From Opitutales bacterium (GTDB taxonomy: Bacteria; Verrucomicrobiota; Verrucomicrobiia; Opitutales; Coraliomargaritaceae), in assembly GCA_030729385.1 (NCBI GenBank), contig JANQXM010000051.1, positions 1 through 64,000 on the forward strand: DNA of 64,000 bases. Reading direction: 5' to 3'. Position 1 is the stretch's first letter, and every line of letters begins with the position of its first letter. The translations under genes were made by a program, and so were the position numbers. Below, in pieces: positions 31,218-41,176 of this stretch. Under the pieces are notes generated by a model. The model was not told where the DNA came from and ran no database searches. It saw only the letters and a list, made by a program, of their open reading frames with translations.

Positions 31218-32504
31218 TCAAATCGATGCGATGCCTGCGGCTAGAATTTCAGCGGCGCGTTCAATGTCTGCGCCATTGTGAGCGGTGCAAATGAAGCAGG
31301 TCTCGTAGGCGGAAGGTGGTAGGTAAACCCCATGCTCTAGCGCGTAGTTGAAGAGTTTGTTAAAATGACTAGTGGTGCTGGCGATGGCGTCATCGTAATT
31401 ACGCACGGGTTCTTCACTGAAGAAAACGGCAAACATTGATCCGACTTGTGGCACCTGTAAGGGGAGACCCTTGGTTTGCGCTGCGTCAAGAAGCGCGGTG
31501 CGAATGGTGCTGCCTAGTGTGTCGAAAAGTGGATACGGGTTGTCAGTTTTTAGCTTCGTGAGTGCTGCAATGCCTGCGGCCATCGCGAGTGGGTTGCCGC
31601 TTAAAGTGCCTGCTTGATAGACGGGGCCAAGTGGCGCGAGATAATCCATAATTTCAGCTTTACCGCCAAATGCGCCGACAGGTAAACCACCACCGATAAT
31701 TTTACCGAGTGCGGTTATGTCGGGTGTGATGTCCACGAGTTCCTGCACGCCACCTTTTGCTAGGCGAAATCCGGTCATCACTTCGTCGAAGATTAAGACC
31801 GTGCCATGCTCGGTGCAAAGTGAACGTAGGAGTTCAAGGAAACCTTTGTCGGGTAGGATGAGTCCGCAGTTGGCGGGATAGGGTTCGACGATCAGCGCGG
31901 CGATTTGTTCGGGGTGTTGCTCAAACGCGGCACGAACTCCTTCGGGGTCGTTGTAATCCACGACGATTGTTTCGGCAGCAAAACTTGCGGGTATGCCTGC
32001 ACTGTCAGGGTTGCCTAGGGTCAGTGCACCGGAGCCTGCTTTCACGAGCAATGAATCGACATGACCGTGAAAGCAGCCTGCGAACTTTATGATTTTATCG
32101 CGACCAGTGTAGCCGCGAGCCAAGCGAATCGAAGACATCGTGGCTTCAGTGCCGCTGTTGCACATGCGCACTTTTTCGACCGAAGGCACCATCTCGACGA
32201 TGAGCTCCGCCATCTCGACTTCGTAGGGATTGGGTGTGCCGAAACTGGTGCCGTTTTCGAGGGCCTTGGCGATTGCGGCTCGCACGTCCGGATCGTTGTG
32301 CCCGTGGATCGCGGGGCCCCAGGTGCAGACAAAGTCGATCAGATCTGTGCCATCGGCAGTCGTCAGGTGTGCACCGTTGGCGCTTTGGGTAAAGAAAGGT
32401 GCACCACCTACTGAGCGGAAGGCCCGAACCGGCGAGTTGACCCCACCGGGTATGAGTTGCTGCGCACGAGCGAAGAGATCGGTTGAAATTTGTTGGCTGT
32501 CCAT
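31218..32504 (-). CDS. hemL: Glutamate-1-semialdehyde 2,1-aminomutase
   Basis: A 428-residue PLP enzyme that converts glutamate-1-semialdehyde to 5-aminolevulinate in the C5 route to tetrapyrroles. The N-terminus has [33 protein letters not shown] leads into [19 protein letters not shown], whose Lys binds PLP, and [16 protein letters not shown] is characteristic. The ATG at 32504 was chosen; an in-phase TTG at 32525 would lie inside the upstream repeat. Its leader contains the CAACTTTCAAC repeat that also ends nadE. Confidence 0.96.
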   Translation of the reverse strand: MDSQQISTDLFARAQQLIPGGVNSPVRAFRSVGGAPFFTQSANGAHLTTADGTDLIDFVCTWGPAIHGHNDPDVRAAIAKALENGTSFGTPNPYEVEMAELIVEMVPSVEKVRMCNSGTEATMSSIRLARGYTGRDKIIKFAGCFHGHVDSLLVKAGSGALTLGNPDSAGIPASFAAETIVVDYNDPEGVRAAFEQHPEQIAALIVEPYPANCGLILPDKGFLELLRSLCTEHGTVLIFDEVMTGFRLAKGGVQELVDITPDITALGKIIGGGLPVGAFGGKAEIMDYLAPLGPVYQAGTLSGNPLAMAAGIAALTKLKTDNPYPLFDTLGSTIRTALLDAAQTKGLPLQVPQVGSMFAVFFSEEPVRNYDDAIASTTSHFNKLFNYALEHGVYLPPSAYETCFICTAHNGADIERAAEILAAGIASI

Positions 32505-32512
32505 AGACGCAC

Positions 32513-32556
32513 TTTCAACTGCCAACTAACAACTTTCAACCAACAACTCTCAACTT
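32513..32556. repeat. TTTCAACT/CCAACTAAC short-repeat tract between nadE and hemL
   Basis: Units of about seven bases are repeated with variation: TTTCAACTGCCAACTAAC, AACTTTCAACC, AACAACTCTCAACTTAC. The nadE stop codon (32550-32552 on the minus strand) is inside it. It has the same style as the tracts around gltD and gltB, but a different consensus base pattern (CAAC rather than CTAAC). Confidence 0.55.
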
Positions 32557-34196
32557 ACATATTTTTGTACGATGGGGATCCGGCGCCCGACACCGAAGGC
32601 GAGGGGTGTGGTTTTGAGTCCCGGAGCGGCTTGTTTGCGTTTGTATTCGTTGAGGTCGACCTTGCGGATGATGTCGCGCACGATTTCGGCATCGTAGCCA
32701 CGCTCGATGATCTCTGCGGAGGAGAGACCTTCTTCAACATAGAGGCGAAGAATGCCGTCGAGAACTGGGTAAGGGGGCAAGGAGTCTTCGTCTTTTTGAT
32801 CTAGGCGTAGCTCCGCGGAAGGCGCTTTTTCAATCGTGTTGACGGGGATGATTTCGCGCTCGTTGTTGATGTGACGTGCGAGGGCATAGACTTTCATTTT
32901 TGGCAAGTCGGAGATCACCGCGAGACCGCCGCACATGTCGCCGTAAAGCGTGCAGTAGCCTACGGAAATTTCGCTCTTATTGCCAGTTGTCAGCAGCAGT
33001 GCGCCGAACTTATTGGACATCGCCATGAGGAGCACGCCACGCGCACGGGCTTGAATGTTTTCTTCGGTCACATCGGCTTGCATGCCTTCGAAGAGCGGAG
33101 CGAGGGCAGACTCAGCGGAAGCGACGGTCTCGGCGATGGCGACTTCGTGATATTCGATGCCGAGGTTCTTTGCCAGTGCTGCTGCGTCGTCGCGGCTGTG
33201 CTGACTAGAAATCGCAGAGGGGAGGGCGATGCCGATCACGTTTTCTGGGCCAAAGGCTTCGGCGGCAATCGCTGCAACCACGGCAGAGTCGATCCCACCG
33301 CTTAAACCGATGAGGGCTTTCTTGAAACCGCTTTTGCGGGCGTAGTCACGTAGCCCCAGCACGAGCGCATCTTGTGTGGCAGCGTTGCCCTTAGGATTGA
33401 AATGCTCGGAGACGACCACCGCGGATGGATTGTTGATATCTATGACGCGATTTTCTGCGCGAAACGCGGCGAGGCCTGCGATGAGTCCGCGCTCGGGGTC
33501 GGCAATCAGGCTGCCTCCATCGAAGATGAGTTCATCATTGCCACCGACTGCGTTGCAATAAATGGCCGGGCATTTGCAGCGATCCGCAGCAAATTGGAGC
33601 AATGGTTCACGTGCTTCGTTTTTACCATCATGCCAAGGGCTAGCTGATAGATTAAGTAGCAGGTCGATCCCTTTCTCGGCGAATGTGGTGAGTGGGTCGA
33701 CATTGTAGCGGCGGTTTGTTTGCACAGCGGGTGCTGTCCAGATATCTTCGCAAATAGTAATGCCGATACGTTTGCCATTCCATTCGTGGATGACAGGTGC
33801 TAGTGCAGGTTGGAAATAGCGGTCCTCATCAAAAACATCGTAACTAGGGAGGAGGCATTTGCGGGCCATGGTTTGTATGGTGCCGTTCTCGCACCATGCG
33901 GCTGCGTTGTAAAAAGGGCGCCCTGATTCGTCTTTGTTGCGCGCTTCGACTGTGCCTATGACTGCTGGCACGCTGCCTATCTCTGTGGCGATTGTTTTGA
34001 GGGTTGCTTCAATATCGCTGACGAAGCGGCTTTTAAAGAGAAGGTCCCGCGGCGGATAACCGCAGATGGCTAGCTCGGGGAAGAGCACAAGCTCTGCGCC
34101 GTCGGCCACGAGTGCCTGATAGGCATCAAGGATCAATTGTTGGTTGCCAGCTAAGTCGCCGACAGTGGTGTTGATTTGGGCAAGACCGATCTTCAT
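32550..34196 (-). CDS. nadE: Glutamine-dependent NAD+ synthetase
   Basis: A 548-residue two-domain enzyme that amidates nicotinic acid adenine dinucleotide to NAD+. The N-terminal nitrilase-type glutaminase has the Glu-Lys-Cys triad: [35 protein letters not shown] and GITICEDIW. The C-terminal synthetase domain has the PP-loop [18 protein letters not shown] and [22 protein letters not shown]. Length fits the two-domain form. Its last codons and stop fall in a short-repeat tract. It lies upstream of hemL on the same strand. Confidence 0.96.
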   Translation of the reverse strand: MKIGLAQINTTVGDLAGNQQLILDAYQALVADGAELVLFPELAICGYPPRDLLFKSRFVSDIEATLKTIATEIGSVPAVIGTVEARNKDESGRPFYNAAAWCENGTIQTMARKCLLPSYDVFDEDRYFQPALAPVIHEWNGKRIGITICEDIWTAPAVQTNRRYNVDPLTTFAEKGIDLLLNLSASPWHDGKNEAREPLLQFAADRCKCPAIYCNAVGGNDELIFDGGSLIADPERGLIAGLAAFRAENRVIDINNPSAVVVSEHFNPKGNAATQDALVLGLRDYARKSGFKKALIGLSGGIDSAVVAAIAAEAFGPENVIGIALPSAISSQHSRDDAAALAKNLGIEYHEVAIAETVASAESALAPLFEGMQADVTEENIQARARGVLLMAMSNKFGALLLTTGNKSEISVGYCTLYGDMCGGLAVISDLPKMKVYALARHINNEREIIPVNTIEKAPSAELRLDQKDEDSLPPYPVLDGILRLYVEEGLSSAEIIERGYDAEIVRDIIRKVDLNEYKRKQAAPGLKTTPLAFGVGRRIPIVQKYVS

Positions 34197-34303
34197 GGGT
34201 AAAATTTAAAACAATTGTTTGATGTGGCGACTTGCAAATCGACCGATGGCATAGATAGTCACGATCGGTTACAAAACAGCCGAGAGGTAACGACTATTTT
34301 CCG

Positions 34304-35662
34304 ATGTTAAGAGAACTCAAGACTTTCAGTATTTTCATTTCGATTACCCTGCTATTTTGCACTGCTGCAATCGCTTCGGAATCCGTTGTGCCTGATGTGT
34401 CGGAAACAGCTGAGACAGCGGAAGGACCATTGTTTTTGACGGTCGATTCGATAATGGAGCATATTAAGGCGAAAAGCCCTCGTGTTCTATTTGAGAAAGA
34501 ATCGGTCCAGCGTGCGCTAGAGAAAAGCTTTCAACAGCGCGCGGCGCTCTTACCGCAGCTCTCGATACAGTCACAGCAGACACGTCAGCAATATGGCAGT
34601 GGCTTCGCGGGGGCTGATTTTGAGTCGCCGCCATTTAATTCGTTCAATGCTCGTGTGGTTGGGACCCAGACTCTGTTCGATACGCAAAAATATTCCCAAT
34701 ATCGTGTGGCAAAAATAAGTGAAGCCATCGCGCACAATGACTATGATGTCGCGGTGCAGGATATTTTGAATCAGGCGCTGCAGCTTTACTTTACCCATTT
34801 GCGGGATTTGCGCCGAGTGGAGATTTCGCAGGGAAATATCGAACGCGATCTGGAACTACTGGAGCTTGCACAGAAGCAGTTTGATGCCGGGGCGGCGATT
34901 AAGATCGATGTCACCCGGGCGGAGGTGCGTGTGGCGACGGAGCGCAGGACATTGATGGAAGCGGAAGCCTTGGTTGTAGATTCGATTCTCCAGTTGAAGG
35001 CACTTCTCGACGTGGACTTGGACCGCGAGCTTTTACTAGACCGATCAATCATTGAAGGCATCAAGTCGCCCCCGTCCTTGAAAAAGTATGCTACGATGGA
35101 AGATCTTCTTGGATTACGCCCTGAACTGGCGAGTGAGCAATTGCAGTTGGATCAGGCGCGATTAACTAGGAAGGCCGCGGCTTGGCAACGACTGCCTAGT
35201 ATCGAACTGTTCGGGGAGTGGGGCTACGATTCGGATGACGCTTTTGATCGCGACGAGAAGGAGGCGTGGCTAGCAGGCATACGAGCGAGCATTCCCATTT
35301 TTGAAGGTGGACGTATCGCTTCGGAGCGCCGGGAGGCCGCTGCCGTGGTTCGTCAGCGCGAATATCTGATGCGTGATTTAGGGAATCGCATACAGCGCGA
35401 GTTTCGCTTCGCGATGATCGATATGGATTCGCGTTATGCTCAAATCGAGATTGCGCGTGATGAGATTCGTCTTGGGCGTGCGGAAATCGAGCAGGCGGAA
35501 GAACGCTATCGCGAGGGCCTCGCTGATAACCGCGAGTTGATCGACGCGCAGCAACGTTTATCCGATGCGGAAAACAGTCATCTGCGAGCCATTTATTTAT
35601 ACGGATTAAGTCGTTTGGCTTTTGCCCGTGCCATCGGATCAGTGGAGCGTGTGTTGGAATAG
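34304..35662 (+). CDS. TolC-family outer membrane efflux protein
   Basis: A 452-residue protein with a signal peptide ([20 protein letters not shown], about 7-26) and two repeated helical outer-membrane-efflux domains. [41 protein letters not shown] and [24 protein letters not shown] are the typical TolC repeat segments. It would form the trimeric exit duct of a tripartite efflux pump or a type I secretion system. No inner-membrane pump or periplasmic adaptor gene is beside it, so the cargo is unknown. It is followed 4 bp later by maf. Confidence 0.92.
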   Translation: MLRELKTFSIFISITLLFCTAAIASESVVPDVSETAETAEGPLFLTVDSIMEHIKAKSPRVLFEKESVQRALEKSFQQRAALLPQLSIQSQQTRQQYGSGFAGADFESPPFNSFNARVVGTQTLFDTQKYSQYRVAKISEAIAHNDYDVAVQDILNQALQLYFTHLRDLRRVEISQGNIERDLELLELAQKQFDAGAAIKIDVTRAEVRVATERRTLMEAEALVVDSILQLKALLDVDLDRELLLDRSIIEGIKSPPSLKKYATMEDLLGLRPELASEQLQLDQARLTRKAAAWQRLPSIELFGEWGYDSDDAFDRDEKEAWLAGIRASIPIFEGGRIASERREAAAVVRQREYLMRDLGNRIQREFRFAMIDMDSRYAQIEIARDEIRLGRAEIEQAEERYREGLADNRELIDAQQRLSDAENSHLRAIYLYGLSRLAFARAIGSVERVLE

Positions 35663-35666
35663 TTCG

Positions 35667-36263
35667 ATGGCATCGCAACCTGAAAAACTTGTGCTCGCTT
35701 CGGCGTCTCCACGGCGGAGTGAATTACTCCAGCGTATGGGCTTGGCTTTTGAGGTGCATCCATCGCATGCCGAGGAAGACGATTCCGGATCGAACGGTCC
35801 TGAGCAAATGGTGCATCATAATGCGGCACTCAAAGCTGCCGCGATGGAGGACACTTATCCCGACGCACTCATCCTTGGTTCCGATACGACTGTTGCGATT
35901 GATGATCGGGTGTTGAGCAAGCCGACTGATTTGGCAGATGCCAAAGCCATGCTGCAACGTTTGTCCGGTCGCGTGCACACTGTCTATACTGCAGTGGCTT
36001 TGCATTGGAATGCTGGTGGCTTTAGGGAATGTTTTGTTGAGCGTAGTGATGTGTGTTTTAAGTCACTCGATGATGCCACGATCGATGCTTATTTTGCGAT
36101 CGTCAATCCGCTCGATAAGGCCGGCGCTTATGGCATTCAGGAGGGCAGGGAATTGATTATCGAGTCCGTCGAAGGCTCTGTTGAAAATGTGATGGGGCTG
36201 CCGATTCAGGCACTGGCTGTTAAGTTTGCGGAACATCGCTTCGACTTTCGGGACGAAAGCTGA
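35667..36263 (+). CDS. maf: Maf-family nucleotide pyrophosphatase
   Basis: A 198-residue Maf/HAM1-superfamily enzyme that hydrolyses non-canonical or excess nucleoside triphosphates such as dTTP, UTP or [22 protein letters not shown] is the N-terminal signature, [19 protein letters not shown] holds the catalytic acid, and [15 protein letters not shown] and [27 protein letters not shown] complete the family pattern. The ATG at 35667 gives the expected N-terminus; a longer in-phase version would overlap tolC. Which nucleotide is preferred cannot be read with certainty. Confidence 0.93.
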   Translation: MASQPEKLVLASASPRRSELLQRMGLAFEVHPSHAEEDDSGSNGPEQMVHHNAALKAAAMEDTYPDALILGSDTTVAIDDRVLSKPTDLADAKAMLQRLSGRVHTVYTAVALHWNAGGFRECFVERSDVCFKSLDDATIDAYFAIVNPLDKAGAYGIQEGRELIIESVEGSVENVMGLPIQALAVKFAEHRFDFRDES

Positions 36264-36278
36264 TTCGATTCCTTTGAT

Positions 36279-37406
36279 TTGAACGGCACAGAAACAGTTT
36301 CCAGTGGGCAGCACCCCTTTGATACGTATCGCCATGATCGTCGCTTCACGACTGTGTGCGCCCTGCTCATTGCGTTGTTACTGCATGTCGGTCTGCTTTG
36401 GGTGATTCCCGAGCAAATACTATTCTCTGCTGTTATCGGAGAGAAGGCAGATGACGTGCTCGAAGTGACGCTTGTGCCGCCCGAGCCTTTGACTGCGGAT
36501 CAATTACGCTTCGTTGAGGTTAATCCAGAGGCTCCGGAGAATACGCCAGATCGGCAGGACCAGTATTCATTCAAAAATCAGCAATTGGCCAGTGAGAAGG
36601 TGAGTGACGAGCTGCTCGAAGCACCGGATGTGGATGGCGACACGCAGTCGCAAAAAATAATTCAAGGGGCATCGGAGCAAGCCCCACCCTTGACACCGGG
36701 CGTTTATTCGCCTCAAGCGAAACCAGGAGAGGGCGACGGCACTGACGGAGGTAAGCCAGGTGCGATTGCTCAGCCTACACCGACACCTGCGCCACCATTG
36801 CCAACACCGGCATTTTTAGAGCAAACACCCGTGACTGAAGAAGGTCCGGGTAGCCGGCTGGAAACGCCGGGGGTCGCAACCGAAGTGACGCCGAACCCCG
36901 ATCCGGATGCGCCGATCAATGTTTATAAGCCATCGCCGCAGTCACCATCCGTTGAGCAAGCGCAAAACGGTGAAGGTAATGGTGGGTCGACAGCCAAGCC
37001 GATGCCCCGCGAACGTCCGCGCTTGGATCCCGAGTTGATACGCGGACCGTTGATGCAATCGACTGGCTCCACTCGTCTACGTGGCACCTTGGCGATCGAT
37101 GCGACTTTCAGCGAGTTTGGCGAATATCAGCAACAGTTCTACGCCGCACTACAGGCTGGGTGGTATCAGGAGATTGAGTTTTACCAACCGATTGACACGT
37201 CTGCCACCGTGCAGGTTCGTTTTACGATACATGCGGATGGTAAGGTCACCGATGTTGAAGTCGTGCGAACTACGGCAGGTGAGATTGCCACCATTATTTG
37301 TGAAAGTGCGATCGTGAAGCGCTCACCGTTTCGCCCATGGACGCACGAGATGGTTCAGGTATTTGGCCAAGAGCGCACATTGACGGTCGCTTTTCATTAT
37401 CGATGA
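36279..37406 (+). CDS. TonB/TolA-like energy transducer with Pro-rich linker
   Basis: A 375-residue protein. A single membrane span lies near the N-terminus (VCALLIALLLHVGLLWVIP, about 27-45). A long Pro/Glu/Gly/Gln-rich extended region follows (about 70-270, PTPTPAPPLPTPAFLEQTP). The C-terminal beta-alpha domain (ATVQVRFTIHADGKVTDVEVV, then AIVKRSPFRPWTHEMV) is of TonB C-terminal type. This is the layout of TonB/TolA proteins that span the periplasm and transmit proton-motive force. The only plausible start is the TTG at 36279, because the frame is closed by a TGA at 36261 and no ATG or GTG precedes the membrane span. ExbB and ExbD genes are not nearby. Confidence 0.75.
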   Translation: MNGTETVSSGQHPFDTYRHDRRFTTVCALLIALLLHVGLLWVIPEQILFSAVIGEKADDVLEVTLVPPEPLTADQLRFVEVNPEAPENTPDRQDQYSFKNQQLASEKVSDELLEAPDVDGDTQSQKIIQGASEQAPPLTPGVYSPQAKPGEGDGTDGGKPGAIAQPTPTPAPPLPTPAFLEQTPVTEEGPGSRLETPGVATEVTPNPDPDAPINVYKPSPQSPSVEQAQNGEGNGGSTAKPMPRERPRLDPELIRGPLMQSTGSTRLRGTLAIDATFSEFGEYQQQFYAALQAGWYQEIEFYQPIDTSATVQVRFTIHADGKVTDVEVVRTTAGEIATIICESAIVKRSPFRPWTHEMVQVFGQERTLTVAFHYR

Positions 37407-37468
37407 GTCGTAGTTGAAGGAAAGGGTTGTGATTTTTCTAGATCTCATAACATTGCAACGTTTCAAGC

Positions 37469-38320
37469 ATGCATAACGAGACACAGATTAAAGATTTACC
37501 CCTCACTAGAGGTGTGGGCGTCTTGGCGTCGAATGAAGACGGGCTCGTCGCATTGGAAAAGCCGATAGGGGTGCTTGCGCATCCAAATTCTGCGAAGGAT
37601 AAGGAGCGTGCATTACTTGATGCGGCTTACGATTATGATGAGGAATGCTTCAGCTGGCAGAACGAGGCAGGCGAGGAGCAGCGAGTTTGGTTGATCAATC
37701 GCCTGGATTCACCGACCTCGGGAGTGATTTTGATCGGATTGAATGCCGAGATCGCCACGACGATTAAGCAACTTTTTGCCACTCATAAAGTAGCGAAGAC
37801 CTACTATGCGGTGGTCAAGCGAGCGCCTTCATTGCCGACCGGTGTATGGAACGATTCCTTGAAAAAGGATGTGCTACGCGGCAAGCGCTTGGTCCGCAAT
37901 GGTCAGAGCGTGCCGGCCAAGGCTCGCTATCAAGTGGTCAAGTCCCCCGTCGGAGGTTTTCCTGTATCTTTAATTAAACTCATGCCAGTGACAGGGCGGA
38001 CGCATCAATTACGTGTGCAGTGTAAAAAACACGGTCATCCTATCGTGGGTGATCGCACATACGGTAGCTTTAGTTTTAACCGCGAAGTTTCGCGCGAAAC
38101 GGGTGAAAAGCGAATGATGCTCCATTCGGGGGAAACGTCCGTGCGCTACGCTTTTAACGGTAAGATGAAAGATTTCAAAGCAGTTTCTGAACTACCTGAA
38201 GCTTTTCAATCGGTTCTATCGTTTCGCCCCGGTTTAAACCATGGGCGCCCGCAGCCGAAATCGGCCTCTAAGAAGAGACCTGTCAGTTCGTCTTTAGCGG
38301 CTCGTCGTTTTCGACGCTAG
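37469..38320 (+). CDS. RluA-family pseudouridine synthase
   Basis: A 283-residue enzyme lacking an S4 domain. LVALEKPIGVLAHPNS and INRLDSPTSGVILIGLN carry the catalytic Asp (RLD), with Asn in place of the usual preceding His. GRTHQLRVQCKKHGHPIVGDRTYG is the late family motif. Absence of S4 suggests the RluA or TruC branch, and the RNA target is unknown. The basic C-terminal tail (KKRPVSSSLAARRFRR) may help RNA binding. The gene is isolated, 62 bp after the TonB-like gene. Confidence 0.88.
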   Translation: MHNETQIKDLPLTRGVGVLASNEDGLVALEKPIGVLAHPNSAKDKERALLDAAYDYDEECFSWQNEAGEEQRVWLINRLDSPTSGVILIGLNAEIATTIKQLFATHKVAKTYYAVVKRAPSLPTGVWNDSLKKDVLRGKRLVRNGQSVPAKARYQVVKSPVGGFPVSLIKLMPVTGRTHQLRVQCKKHGHPIVGDRTYGSFSFNREVSRETGEKRMMLHSGETSVRYAFNGKMKDFKAVSELPEAFQSVLSFRPGLNHGRPQPKSASKKRPVSSSLAARRFRR

Positions 38321-38485
38321 ATAATCTTTGTTGGCTATGGTTGGCTTGAATATCTGATTTCTTTGGTGAGGGGTATCCTTTAGACCGCTGTAAAAAACTC
38401 ATTTGGTTTGTCGGATTTCGCTCAAATCAGTGCTTCAAATGGATTTTAGTTTGAAGCATGGGTAAGTTTCTTGTTGTTTAGATTT

Positions 38486-38908
38486 ATGAACTTAGAGGCT
38501 GCTACTACTCGAATCGAAAAGTCCTTTGCGAAATTAAATCAAGCCTATGGACGGCCGGTTTTTGATGAGCTGGCGATAGTTGGACTATCGGGTAGTTCAC
38601 TGGAATTACACTTTTACGAAGGTCCTCGCGAAGCGGCCTTCATGGGTGAGTTTGCAGACGATAGTATTTCGCTGCGCAAAGAATTGACCGAAGATCAAAC
38701 TGCACTTGGTGGTGAGTTCAGCTTTACCCGCGAAGGTGACGGTGTGGGAATCGACGCCTATATCTGCCTCGGTCCAGATGTTTACCTTTTCTGTAATAAT
38801 ACGAAGAAATCGATGTCCGAAGTGACTGCGGACCCAGCTTGGCTGGATGCGCAAGGGCAGTTCCTAAATGCTAGCCAGTTTTTCGCGGTCGACCCGTTGC
38901 AGTTGTAG
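38486..38908 (+). CDS. Conserved-looking hypothetical cytosolic protein
   Basis: A 140-residue acidic protein with no signal peptide or membrane span. It has alternating strands and helices (ELAIVGLSGSSLELHFYEGP, EGDGVGIDAYICLGPDVYLFCN). No domain is recognised. The ATG at 38486 is preferred over a TTG at 38471. It stands alone, convergent with proC. Base composition and codon use look like those of its neighbours, so it is probably native. Confidence 0.55.
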   Translation: MNLEAATTRIEKSFAKLNQAYGRPVFDELAIVGLSGSSLELHFYEGPREAAFMGEFADDSISLRKELTEDQTALGGEFSFTREGDGVGIDAYICLGPDVYLFCNNTKKSMSEVTADPAWLDAQGQFLNASQFFAVDPLQL

Positions 38909-38950
38909 TGGCTTCTCGCGGGTAACTTCGCGCTTAAAGCGATATCTTAC

Positions 38951-39757
38951 TTACTCTTGTGCCAGCTCCAGCGAGCGGGCTTTCGCAGCAGCGAGTGCTT
39001 TATCGACGAGTCCGCGAAGGTCGCCTTCTTGAAAGACTTTAAGTGCGGCTGCGGTGGTGCCTCCTGGAGAGGTCACGGCGTCACGTAGATCTTCCGGTGC
39101 ACTTTCGCTGTCCGCGAGTAGCATGGCTGATCCGAGTAAGGTGTCGATGGCGAGGGATTCTGCCAGTCCTTCGTCGAGCCCGCAGTTGATGCCGGCCTCA
39201 CGTAGTGCGGCGACAAATTCAAAGACATAAGCAGGACCGCTGCCGCTGAGTGCGGTTACCGCATCGAGGTCGGATTCGTCCACCTCGTGGAAATTGCCCA
39301 ATGAACTGAGGGTGTTTTCAACGATGCCAAAATCTTTCTCGGTGAGCCCGCGTAGTGGCGCAAATGCGGTGACGCCTGCTCCGATTTGACCGGGCGTGTT
39401 GGGCATGGTCCGAACAATGTTACGGGCTTTGGCGAATTTCTCGCTGAGTCTCGCGAGTGGTGTGCCGGCGAGGATGGAGAGCACAAGCTTGCCGGTGGCG
39501 GCGTCGGCGAGCGTGGTATCGATCGCGTTAAATTGCTGTGGCTTGCAGGCGAGTACGACGGCTTCGGCTTCGTAAAGCGCGTTGGTGATGTCGGCAAAAT
39601 AGTGGATGCCAGTCTCTTCTGCAAGCGTGGGGCCAGTCGGATCGTCGCCGCAGGTGCAGGCGATTTCTTCAGGTAGGTAATGCTCTTTATCAAGCAAGCC
39701 GCGAACGATGGCGGAAGCCATGCGCCCTGCACCTATAAAAACAATGCGAATACTCAT
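38951..39757 (-). CDS. proC: Pyrroline-5-carboxylate reductase
   Basis: A 268-residue enzyme that catalyses the last step of proline synthesis with NAD(P)H. The N-terminal dinucleotide-binding segment is IRIVFIGAGRMASAIVRGLL, followed by VVLACKPQQF, VRTMPNTPGQIGAGVTAF and ALSGSGPAYVFEFVAAL. DLRDAVTSPGGTTAAALKVF is the PROSITE-type signature near the end. Length is standard. It lies 10 bp downstream of the receiver/half-kinase gene on the same strand. Confidence 0.96.
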   Translation of the reverse strand: MSIRIVFIGAGRMASAIVRGLLDKEHYLPEEIACTCGDDPTGPTLAEETGIHYFADITNALYEAEAVVLACKPQQFNAIDTTLADAATGKLVLSILAGTPLARLSEKFAKARNIVRTMPNTPGQIGAGVTAFAPLRGLTEKDFGIVENTLSSLGNFHEVDESDLDAVTALSGSGPAYVFEFVAALREAGINCGLDEGLAESLAIDTLLGSAMLLADSESAPEDLRDAVTSPGGTTAAALKVFQEGDLRGLVDKALAAAKARSLELAQE

Positions 39758-39767
39758 ATTGGATTCC

Positions 39768-40388
39768 TTAAAGGGGATGGGTCATTGTGGCAGTGCAGCC
39801 ACCGTCGGGATTTTCGATCAAACGAATTTCACCTTCTAGATTGCGCATGGTGTGGCGCGCGATGGTGAGCCCCATACCTCGACCTACGGAGGTCTTGGTG
39901 GTGATGAATGGCTCGAACAAAGTGTCGGTTACCTCGGGGTCGATTCCAGTGCCTTGATCAACGACTTTCACTTCTAAGACACTAGGACCTTTTTCGCGGA
40001 ACATTTCCTGTAGGCGAAGCTGCGTGCGCACACGCGCGATCGTCTCGTCGAGGTCGATCGGCTTGGTGATGTAGTCGACAGCACCGGCATCTAGACCTTC
40101 CAGTTTGCCTTCTTTAGAGGCTTTGGCGGTGATGAAGATGATCGGAATTGTTTCCGTCTCAGGGTTTGCCTTCAGATGTTGACAAGTCTCGATGCCGTCC
40201 ATTTCGGGCATCATGATATCGAGCAAAATAAGATCGGGTTTCGCCTCGCCTACGATGTTGAGGCACTCGCGACCATTGTAGGCGACAAATACTTCCATCC
40301 CTTGCCGCTCTAACTTGCGTTGCAAGAGCTTAATGTTGATGGGTTGGTCGTCGACGACCAGGATTTTGGGCTTGGGTTTTGTGCTCAA
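39768..40388 (-). CDS. Receiver domain fused to the C-terminal half of a histidine-kinase ATPase domain
   Basis: A 206-residue protein. Residues 7-125 are a complete response-regulator receiver: ILVVDDQ (Asp13, Asp14), phosphoacceptor Asp57 in LILLDIMMPEMDG, FITAKASKEG (Thr87) and the conserved Lys109. From about 138 the sequence jumps straight into the late part of a HATPase_c domain: G1 box DQGTGI (144-149), F box LFEPFITTK (157-165) and G2 box GRGMGL (169-174). The dimerisation/phosphotransfer helix with its His and the N box are absent. Hybrid REC-HisKA-HATPase proteins are common, so an in-frame internal deletion is the simplest explanation. The start is a TTG at 40388; no ATG is available. 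Confidence 0.8.
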   Translation of the reverse strand: MSTKPKPKILVVDDQPINIKLLQRKLERQGMEVFVAYNGRECLNIVGEAKPDLILLDIMMPEMDGIETCQHLKANPETETIPIIFITAKASKEGKLEGLDAGAVDYITKPIDLDETIARVRTQLRLQEMFREKGPSVLEVKVVDQGTGIDPEVTDTLFEPFITTKTSVGRGMGLTIARHTMRNLEGEIRLIENPDGGCTATMTHPL

Positions 40389-40466
40389 AATAGTTCGGGA
40401 TTTAAATGTGCGTGATTGTCGTAGGCAGTATGCCGCGATTGGTTCTGCTTATAGATAGGATCTTAT

Positions 40467-40514
40467 CTGAGAAGGTAAAACAGTAAATTCGTGGATTATC
40501 TCAGTGGTTTTACC
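40467..40514. other. Interleaved inverted repeats with pseudoknot topology
   Basis: CTGAGA (40467-40472) can pair with TCTCAG (40499-40504), and GGTAAAAC (40474-40481) with GTTTTACC (40507-40514). The order A-B-A'-B' is that of an H-type pseudoknot in either strand's transcript. It lies between the RDD gene and the receiver/half-kinase gene, about 80-125 bases before the TTG start of the latter. It could be chance in AT-rich DNA. Confidence 0.3.
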
Positions 40515-40520
40515 CCGCTT

Positions 40521-41171
40521 TTACTCTTTGGGGTGTGAGAGACGCTCGTCGATTACGGCTGTGCGGCTGAGTAAGTCATGCACGAGTTGACGGCGTTTAT
40601 TGAAAAAGAGGCTGCACATGCCGACTAAGATACTGACGGGGAAGAGTAGGAAGATGGTCGTGGTTTTCAGTCCTGCGCGCACGATGCCCGTGAAAAAAGG
40701 TGCTGTGCCGAGGCTGATTGTGCTGACTGTGCGAACGCAGCATAGTCGTTTGCCGAGAGAGCTGCCTGCGTAAAAGGTTTCGCCGATGGCAAAGTAGATC
40801 CAGAAAATAAAGAACTGTAAGTTTTGTGCGTAGCCGAGCGCTTCAATCAGCGAGCGACTCATTTCTGGTGCTGCTGGTTTTTCTCCTGCGATTTGTAGCC
40901 AAGCTGTGAATGCATCCACCCATGCGGTAAACTCGTGAAACGCGCCGGGGTGGTTCTGAGGAATCGCAAATTTCCAAATCAGGAGCATCGACACAGCGGT
41001 GAGGAGCACGAAGTCGAGGAGGAAGGCGATCCCGCGGATACCGAGACCAGCGGCCGGCATGGGGCCACCTTGTTGGAAGATCGAGTCCAGCACGTTGGCT
41101 GGCTTGAGTGGCGGCGGCAAATCAGAGCGCCGCTCTGGCTTGAGCGGTTCGTTATGTTTGGGTTCTTCCAT
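40521..41171 (-). CDS. RDD-family membrane protein
   Basis: A 216-residue protein with a hydrophilic N-terminus (about 1-40) and several membrane spans (GIAFLLDFVLLTAVSMLLIW, FFIFWIYFAIGETFYAGSSLGK, TIFLLFPVSILVGMCSLFF). The first span contains R-G-I-A-F-L-L-D, the RDD-type start. GKRLCCVRTV resembles the family's conserved loop, and RRQLVHDLLSRTAVI is the C-terminal hallmark. RDD proteins are of largely unknown function; some act in ion homeostasis. It is 5 bp downstream of folD on the same strand. Confidence 0.82.
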   Translation of the reverse strand: MEEPKHNEPLKPERRSDLPPPLKPANVLDSIFQQGGPMPAAGLGIRGIAFLLDFVLLTAVSMLLIWKFAIPQNHPGAFHEFTAWVDAFTAWLQIAGEKPAAPEMSRSLIEALGYAQNLQFFIFWIYFAIGETFYAGSSLGKRLCCVRTVSTISLGTAPFFTGIVRAGLKTTTIFLLFPVSILVGMCSLFFNKRRQLVHDLLSRTAVIDERLSHPKE

Positions 41172-41176
41172 CCAGT

